Assembly: GCA_026986355.1 (NCBI GenBank)
Contig: JALSOO010000142.1
Span: 1-10,120, forward strand
Direction of reading: 5' to 3'
DNA: 10,120 nt
DNA from: Campylobacteraceae bacterium
GTDB taxonomy: Bacteria > Campylobacterota > Campylobacteria > Campylobacterales > Sulfurovaceae
The notes beneath the pieces were generated by a model. It was not told the origin of the DNA. It did not search any database and saw nothing but the letters and a program-made list of their open reading frames with translations. The position numbers were made by a program, and so were the translations under genes. Shown piece by piece: positions 5,789 through 10,120 of the stretch; positions within the stretch are counted from its first letter, which is position 1; every line of letters starts with the position of its first letter.

Positions 5789-6322
5789 TTATAGTGATTT
5801 CGTAATGAAATCAATTAACTGTTCTTTAACTCTCTGCTTCGAGAAGTTTACCTCTATACCCAAATCCTCAACTGAAACTTTGATTCCATCAAGTTCTGAT
5901 TTCTCTTGAGTCAATTTAATAGTTGAGCCTGTATATTTTTGTAATGAAGTTTCAAGATTTGTAATTTCAGAATCATCTAAAGTGTTTGAGCTAAGAATAA
6001 CACCTTGATACTCATTATTCTCTTTTTGAATAGCTTGTTGTAACTTTCTAGCTACTACAGGTAACAAATCTAAACGTCCATTCTCTCCAATAATTTTAAT
6101 AAAGTTTTGTAACTTCACATCACAATCTTTACCTAAACCATCAAGTACGAATGATGTTTTTTGCTCTGCACTAATCAAAGGAGAGGTTAAACTCTCTGCA
6201 ACTTTAGCATCATCAAAAAGTTTAGCAATAGTAGAAAGTACACCTGAAAACTCTAATCTCTGCTCTACAGAGGTAATATCAACTAAGGCATTCACATATC
6301 GGTTAGCAATTAACTCTTCCAT
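5789..6322 (-). CDS. atpH: F1Fo ATP synthase delta subunit
   Basis: The delta (OSCP-like) subunit clamps the peripheral stalk (b/b') to the top of F1 through the alpha N-terminus. The 177-aa product is the usual size, with an N-terminal helical domain beginning MEELIANRYVNALVDI, typical of the family (xxxARRYAxAL), and a C-terminal part with EVNFSKQRVKEQLIDFI. The atpF stop (TAG) directly abuts this ATG, and the ribosome-binding site AAGGTGG lies inside the end of atpF, so the two are probably translationally coupled. Confidence 0.95.
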   Translation of the reverse strand: MEELIANRYVNALVDITSVEQRLEFSGVLSTIAKLFDDAKVAESLTSPLISAEQKTSFVLDGLGKDCDVKLQNFIKIIGENGRLDLLPVVARKLQQAIQKENNEYQGVILSSNTLDDSEITNLETSLQKYTGSTIKLTQEKSELDGIKVSVEDLGIEVNFSKQRVKEQLIDFITKSL

Positions 6323-6856
6323 CTATGCCACCTTTTTAGAGATAAGTGAAACTACTTTAGTCTCATCAACATTAATATCACTATTATCAAAACCACTATT
6401 TAAAACATCATTGATTGTTGCTTTTATAGCTTTTTTGACCTCAACAGCTTCTTTTTCTGCTAGTTGTCTATCTAAAAGAGATAATGAGTTTTCATTTTTC
6501 TCTGCAATTGCAGAAGCTATAAGTGTTGCCTCTTTTCCTGCATCAGAGATAATCATTTCAGCTTTTTTCTTGGCTTTTACTAGATTCTCTTCTGCTAAAG
6601 CACGTCTCTTCTTAGATGCTTTTAACTTCTCTTCTATCTCTGCTAGTTGATTAGCAATATCATCAGAACGTCCTGCAAAAAAAGCTTTGATAGGATTAGC
6701 AACAAGATAGTAGATAAGTCCAGCAAAAATAGCAAAGTTTAATACTCTGTATTTGAAATCTGAATCCATCATAGTCACATGATGTTCTCCATTTGCCAAT
6801 ACCAATGTTGGCAAAGCCAAGATAGATAAAAGTAGAGCTATATTTTTAATTTTCAT
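6323..6856 (-). CDS. atpF: F1Fo ATP synthase b subunit with N-terminal signal-like segment
   Basis: The b subunit forms one half of the peripheral stalk that holds F1 still against subunit a. The 177-aa product has two hydrophobic segments: a signal-peptide-like one at about 5-21, with LVLA before Asn-Gly, and the true b-type membrane anchor at about 38-54 (VLNFAIFAGLIYYLVAN). A long charged helix (about 60-150) follows and would dimerise with b'. An Arg (R37) precedes the anchor. To my knowledge such N-terminal extensions are common in Campylobacterota b subunits. AGGAGGAG, 5 nt before the ATG, is one of the best Shine-Dalgarno matches in the window. It lies 11 nt after atpF'. Confidence 0.94.
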   Translation of the reverse strand: MKIKNIALLLSILALPTLVLANGEHHVTMMDSDFKYRVLNFAIFAGLIYYLVANPIKAFFAGRSDDIANQLAEIEEKLKASKKRRALAEENLVKAKKKAEMIISDAGKEATLIASAIAEKNENSLSLLDRQLAEKEAVEVKKAIKATINDVLNSGFDNSDINVDETKVVSLISKKVA

Positions 6857-6867
6857 TTATGCTCCTC

Positions 6868-7290
6868 CTATAAGCTTTTGAGTTTAGTATGTAAACTCTC
6901 TTTAAAAGTAGGTAATTGGGAAGTAAGTGAGTTTTTTAACGCCTCTTGTTCTGATGACAATTCAGTTAAAAATGTCTGATAGGCTCTATCAAGTTCTTTC
7001 ACTTTACTCTCTATTTTACTCTCTGCTAAAGCTTTTGCTTCAGTAGTAGCTTTCTCTCTGATTGCATTAGCTTCTGCTCTAGCATCAGCTAAGAGTGCAT
7101 CAGCTTTTGCATTAAGTCCATCGCTATTATCTGCCATCTCTTCTGCATTTTGTAAATCTTTTGCGATACTCGCATCTCTGTCGTCCATAAACTTAAGTAA
7201 TGGTTGAAACAACATCTGATTTAACAAAAAAAGTAGAGAGAAGAAAACAACAAGAACGAACAACATCAAACCGGGATTCAAGTCAAGCAT
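6868..7290 (-). CDS. atpF': F1Fo ATP synthase b' subunit
   Basis: This is the second b-type stator subunit, so the stalk is a b/b' heterodimer, as in other Campylobacterota, cyanobacteria and alphaproteobacteria. The 140-aa product has one N-terminal membrane anchor (about 8-31, LMLFVLVVFFSLLFLLNQML), then FQPLLKFMDDRDASIAKDL, the typical b' start of the stalk helix, and an Ala/Glu/Lys-rich coiled coil to the C-terminus. AGAGGAG lies 5 nt before the ATG. It is the first gene of the ATP synthase operon and follows a promoter-like TATAAT. Confidence 0.93.
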   Translation of the reverse strand: MLDLNPGLMLFVLVVFFSLLFLLNQMLFQPLLKFMDDRDASIAKDLQNAEEMADNSDGLNAKADALLADARAEANAIREKATTEAKALAESKIESKVKELDRAYQTFLTELSSEQEALKNSLTSQLPTFKESLHTKLKSL

Positions 7291-7316
7291 TCAAACTCCT
7301 CTAAAAAATTTGGCGT

Positions 7317-7322
7317 ATTATA
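7317..7322 (-). promoter_or_regulatory. -10 box of the ATP synthase operon promoter
   Basis: On the minus strand the sequence reads GT-TATAAT-ACG, an exact match to the Campylobacterota sigma-70 pattern gnTATAAT. It predicts a start at about 7310 and a 20-nt leader with the AGAGGAG ribosome-binding site. The upstream 7323-7370 is A/T-rich without a clear -35 hexamer, as is typical in this phylum. Confidence 0.65.
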
Positions 7323-7380
7323 ACTTGGAAAATGTAATGATTTGGTTAATATTTAATTATATTATGGGCATAGAAGAGAT

Positions 7381-7440
7381 ATTAAAAAGGCATTGGGTAG
7401 ATAAGTAGCAAAGAGAAACCCAAGGGTTACTATTTGCCTA
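7381..7440 (-). terminator. Competing hairpins with U-tract after parB
   Basis: In the minus-strand transcript just past the parB stop, AACCC/GGGTT (7424-7428 with 7417-7421) can form a tight hairpin inside a longer imperfect stem (GCAAA-type outer arms, 7434-7440 with 7406-7412). Alternatively TTGGGT (7418-7423) pairs with ACCCAA (7393-7398), extended by GGCA (7435-7438) with TGCC (7389-7392), and this second structure is followed at once by TTTTTAA. The second looks like a terminator for the fmt-birA-parA-parB unit. The first uses the same bases and so excludes it. Confidence 0.5.
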
Positions 7441-8292
7441 TTTTTCTAATTTTTCCAAAAAAGATTCAACTTCTCTCTTATTTTTAAACTTTATCTCTAT
7501 CGAATTATTTTTTAATTTAAAAGCAAAAGGTAGTAGATTTGATAGAGTATCCCTATAAGAGTTTAAAAAATTAGATGTTGGCTCTTTTTGATTTTGATTA
7601 ACAATATTTTTACCTCTTCTATTTTTTACTAAAACCTCTGCTTCTCTAACAGACAATCTATTTTTTAAAATAGTATCAACTATATCTTTCTGCTCTTTTT
7701 CATCAAAACTTACCAATACTTTGGCGTGACCTTGAGATAGAGTTCCATCTATCAATCTATTTTGAACATAGGTAGATAGGCTTAATAGACGAAGTGTATT
7801 GGTAATCTGAGAACGGCTCTTATGGACTATGGCAGAGAGTTCATAATGAGTAATATCATATACTTTAAGTAGCTCATTATAAGAGTGTGCCAACTCCATT
7901 GCATTGAGATTTTCTCTTTGAATATTCTCAATTAGTGCCAATTCACGTAACTTTGCTTCATCAATATCTACATCAGCAATAACTGCTTTAATAGTATCTA
8001 ATCCTGCTATTTTATGTGCTCGTAAACGGCGTTCTCCTGCTACAAGTAGGTATCTATTATCTCTCTTTTTAATAACCACAATAGGTTGTAATAATCCATG
8101 TTTTTGGATAGATTTAGCCAACTCCTCCAAAGCATCTTGTTCAAAATGTTTACGAGGTTGATAGGGATTAGTAGAGATTTTATTTAACTCAATAGTTTTT
8201 ATCTGGTCACGAGATGAGGTTTTTCCTATCTCATTTTCATAAGATAGAGTAACCTCTTTTAGGATAGCTCCTAGTCCTCTACCTAATGCCAT
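7438..8292 (-). CDS. parB: Chromosome partition protein ParB (Spo0J family)
   Basis: ParB binds parS sites near the origin, spreads as a CTP-dependent clamp, and is positioned by ParA. The 284-aa protein has the usual order: a short basic N-terminus (ALGRGLGAIL) that stimulates the ParA ATPase, the ParB/Srx CTP-binding domain with NPYQPRKHF (42-50), GERRLR (86-91) and ENIQRENL (122-129), a helix-turn-helix DNA-binding region (about 149-172), and a C-terminal dimerisation part (about 245-284). The parA stop directly abuts the ATG, and GAGGAG inside parA lies 6 nt before it. No parS-like 16-mer is found in this window. Confidence 0.97.
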   Translation of the reverse strand: MALGRGLGAILKEVTLSYENEIGKTSSRDQIKTIELNKISTNPYQPRKHFEQDALEELAKSIQKHGLLQPIVVIKKRDNRYLLVAGERRLRAHKIAGLDTIKAVIADVDIDEAKLRELALIENIQRENLNAMELAHSYNELLKVYDITHYELSAIVHKSRSQITNTLRLLSLSTYVQNRLIDGTLSQGHAKVLVSFDEKEQKDIVDTILKNRLSVREAEVLVKNRRGKNIVNQNQKEPTSNFLNSYRDTLSNLLPFAFKLKNNSIEIKFKNKREVESFLEKLEK

Positions 8293-9081
8293 CTAATACT
8301 CCTCTTGTAAGATACATTTGGCTAAATCGTTATAGGCTACAGCACCCTTGGATTTAGAGGCATACTCTATCACAGGCTTTCCATAACTTGGACTCTCTGC
8401 TATCTTGATATTTCTAGGTATAATAATAAACTCCTTTTCTCTATCTAAGAATAGTTTCTCTTCAAAATGGGTAGATAGATTTTCAAGAACCTCTTTGGAT
8501 AAATTTGTACTAATAGAGAACATTGTAGGCAAAAAACCTTTAATTAATAATTTAGGATTAATGGATTTTTTGAGGAGATTAATGGTATTTAGCAGTTGAG
8601 CTAAACCATCTAGTGCATAATATTCACACTGAATAGGTATAATAACTGAATCAGATGCACCTAACGCATTGATAGTTACAGGACCTAATGCAGGAGGAGA
8701 GTCAATGATAATAAAATCATACTTTTTATGCATTGGTTTAATCGCTTTTTTCAATAGGAGTTCATGATTTGTATTCTCTGATATATAAAACTCTTTATCT
8801 ATACCTACTAAACCGATATTGGCAGGAACTAAATCAAGATTTTCAATATCTGATGTCAAAACAACCTCTGACATTCTTTTGATACCAATCAAAACATGAT
8901 AGATATTATACTCATAATCATTACGATTAAATCCTAAACTTGTTGTTGCATTTGTCTGTGGGTCTACATCAATCAAGAGTACTTTTTTACCATATTTTGC
9001 TAAGGCAGCAGAGAGATTAACAGCTGTTGTTGTTTTACCTACTCCACCTTTCTGATTTGCTATTGTAATTACTTCACTCAT
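8293..9081 (-). CDS. parA: Chromosome partition ATPase ParA (Soj family)
   Basis: This is a deviant-Walker ATPase that binds DNA non-specifically as an ATP dimer and moves ParB-parS complexes. The 262-aa protein carries KGGVGKTT (11-18, with the deviant Lys11 and the P-loop Lys16), Walker A' IDVDPQ (37-42), Walker B IIIDSPP (124-130) and PIQCEYYALDGLAQLL typical of Soj. It lacks an N-terminal helix-turn-helix, so it is the short chromosomal type. The ATG overlaps the birA stop by four bases (ATGA), and no strong Shine-Dalgarno is seen, which fits translational coupling. Confidence 0.97.
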   Translation of the reverse strand: MSEVITIANQKGGVGKTTTAVNLSAALAKYGKKVLLIDVDPQTNATTSLGFNRNDYEYNIYHVLIGIKRMSEVVLTSDIENLDLVPANIGLVGIDKEFYISENTNHELLLKKAIKPMHKKYDFIIIDSPPALGPVTINALGASDSVIIPIQCEYYALDGLAQLLNTINLLKKSINPKLLIKGFLPTMFSISTNLSKEVLENLSTHFEEKLFLDREKEFIIIPRNIKIAESPSYGKPVIEYASKSKGAVAYNDLAKCILQEEY

Positions 9082-9713
9082 CTTATACTATATACTCTCT
9101 TATTATCTAATATTAAAGAACCATCTTCCGATAGAGTTGCAGTTTTAAGGGATTTATATTTGCTATTTATATGACTAAAGTAATCCCTACTTCGCTCGAA
9201 TTCTATCTTATAAGCAATAAAAATTTGCTTCCAAGATGGATATTTTTCCAATTCAAAAAGATACTTTTTTAGCAAAGTTATAGGTTTAATCCCTATATCT
9301 AGGGCTTCAAAACTATTATTATTTTTTTGTAAATTTATCCCCATTCCACATATTAGAATATTATTAATTTTTTTTGTTATTGTCCCACCAACTTTACTAT
9401 TTTTATAATATAAATCGTTAGGCCACTTTAACCAAATATCTTCAACATACTCTTCTAAAATCTTCTTCATAATAAAAGAGAAGTAGATAGAGGCAGAATT
9501 TAGAGCTAAATCCTTAGGTAATAAATCTAATGGTATAGCCACAGAAAAAAATAGATTTCCACTACCACCCTCCCAAGAGTTATCTCTACTTCCTACTCCA
9601 CTACTCTGCTCTTTTGCTAAGATAGCAATAGGTGGTTCAATCGTTCTACTCTTTATCTTTTCAATAAGATATAGTTGAGTAGAAGGGAGTCTATCAAAAG
9701 AGAGAATGTCCAA
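9078..9713 (-). CDS. birA: Biotin--[acetyl-CoA-carboxylase] ligase, monofunctional
   Basis: This cytoplasmic enzyme activates biotin with ATP to biotinyl-5'-AMP and transfers it to the biotin carrier protein of acetyl-CoA carboxylase. The 211-aa product has the N-terminal LPSTQ (9-13), the biotin/adenylate loop GSRDNSW (41-47), KWPND (96-100), the catalytic-site Lys region KVGG (107-110) and GMGINL (123-128). There is no N-terminal helix-turn-helix, so it is an enzyme only, not a repressor. The start appears to be TTG (9713-9711), with AAAGGG 7 nt upstream; starting later would remove the conserved N-terminus. It overlaps the end of fmt by 20 nt. Confidence 0.93.
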   Translation of the reverse strand: MDILSFDRLPSTQLYLIEKIKSRTIEPPIAILAKEQSSGVGSRDNSWEGGSGNLFFSVAIPLDLLPKDLALNSASIYFSFIMKKILEEYVEDIWLKWPNDLYYKNSKVGGTITKKINNILICGMGINLQKNNNSFEALDIGIKPITLLKKYLFELEKYPSWKQIFIAYKIEFERSRDYFSHINSKYKSLKTATLSEDGSLILDNKRVYSIR

Positions 9714-10120
9714 CTTTTAACCCTTTACCTATACAATAAGCCTTGGCATTAACTGCCTTTTTGGAGGGTAATTGAATCGTTTCAATCTCCAATGAACCTT
9801 TTGAACAGCCAATAGTTACAGAATTATCATTAATTTTCAAAATTAATCCTGATTCATGAGTTGAATCGCTATCAACCAAAGATATATCGGATATTTTTAC
9901 CCCACCATCTAAAAAGATAGCAGGCCAACCATAAAATGCTCTATACTTTTCATAGAGTTTAGACGCATCAGATAAATCTACCAATCCATCTGATTTTTTT
10001 ATCTTTTTACAATAAGTTGCAACTCCTCTAACCTGTTGCATCGGGTTTAGAGTATCAAAATGGTGTAAAATCTCTATCGTTAAAGCAGACGCATCACTAC
10101 TTAGTTGAGACATTAATTCA
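9694..10120 (-). CDS. fmt: Methionyl-tRNA formyltransferase, C-terminal part (partial at right edge)
   Basis: This enzyme formylates initiator Met-tRNA using 10-formyltetrahydrofolate. The frame is open to the window edge and the first Met inside the window is internal, so the gene starts to the right. The visible ~142 codons cover the end of the catalytic domain/linker and the C-terminal OB-fold that binds tRNA, with the family stretch ATYCKKIKKSDGLVDL, then LYEKYRAFYGWPAIFLDGG and a final LPSKKAVNAKAYCIGKGLKVG. The N-terminal folate-binding domain is not visible. The stop overlaps birA by 20 nt, so the genes are one transcript. Confidence 0.93.
   Translation of the reverse strand, partial: ELMSQLSSDASALTIEILHHFDTLNPMQQVRGVATYCKKIKKSDGLVDLSDASKLYEKYRAFYGWPAIFLDGGVKISDISLVDSDSTHESGLILKINDNSVTIGCSKGSLEIETIQLPSKKAVNAKAYCIGKGLKVGHSLF

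Noticed and set aside
6411..6650. Plus-strand frame of 79 codons opposite atpF
   Set aside because: A Ser/Phe/Ala-rich product is what the complement of a Lys/Glu/Ala-rich coiled coil gives. No ribosome-binding site.
1..10120. tRNA, rRNA, CRISPR, insertion sequences or attachment sites
   Set aside because: No cloverleaf-like segment, spaced repeat array, transposase motif or flanking inverted repeats were seen on either strand by reading.

Overview
The window comes from a low-GC member of the Campylobacterota (Epsilonproteobacteria), probably a free-living Sulfurimonas/Sulfurovum-like lineage, though the genus cannot be fixed by eye. The evidence is gene order: fmt, birA, parA, parB, then an F1Fo ATP synthase operon that starts with paired b'/b subunits and lacks atpB and atpE. 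This arrangement is known from Helicobacter and Campylobacter. All confident genes lie on the minus strand, so the biological order runs from the right end to the left.

Right part (10120 to 7438): the 3' part of fmt (formylation of initiator Met-tRNA), then birA (biotin protein ligase), parA/soj and parB/spo0J (chromosome partition). These are packed with 20-nt, 4-nt and 0-nt junctions, so they are almost certainly co-transcribed and partly translationally coupled. A 147-bp gap follows, with competing hairpins and a U-tract just after parB, then a good -10 box for the next operon.

Middle (7290 to 1532): atpF', atpF, atpH, atpA, atpG, atpD, atpC. These encode the stator (b', b, delta) and the whole F1 head (alpha, gamma, beta, epsilon), with gaps of 0 to 21 nt. 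A GC-rich hairpin with a GNRA tetraloop follows atpC.

Left part (1531 to 1): in Helicobacter and Campylobacter, exbB/exbD (tol-type) genes follow atpC, but here that order is broken. There is a 422-bp gap that holds a probable 31-codon gene on the opposite strand (1364-1459), with a clear Shine-Dalgarno, preceded by three 10-bp-phased direct repeats. Then come a small outer-membrane beta-barrel gene with its own promoter and terminator, a small secreted coiled-coil protein, and the start of a response-regulator gene that runs off the left edge.

The conserved core is ordinary. The parts worth a second look are the accessory segment at about 1110-1531 and the parB/atpF' junction. I saw no rRNA, tRNA, CRISPR array, insertion sequence or parS site.
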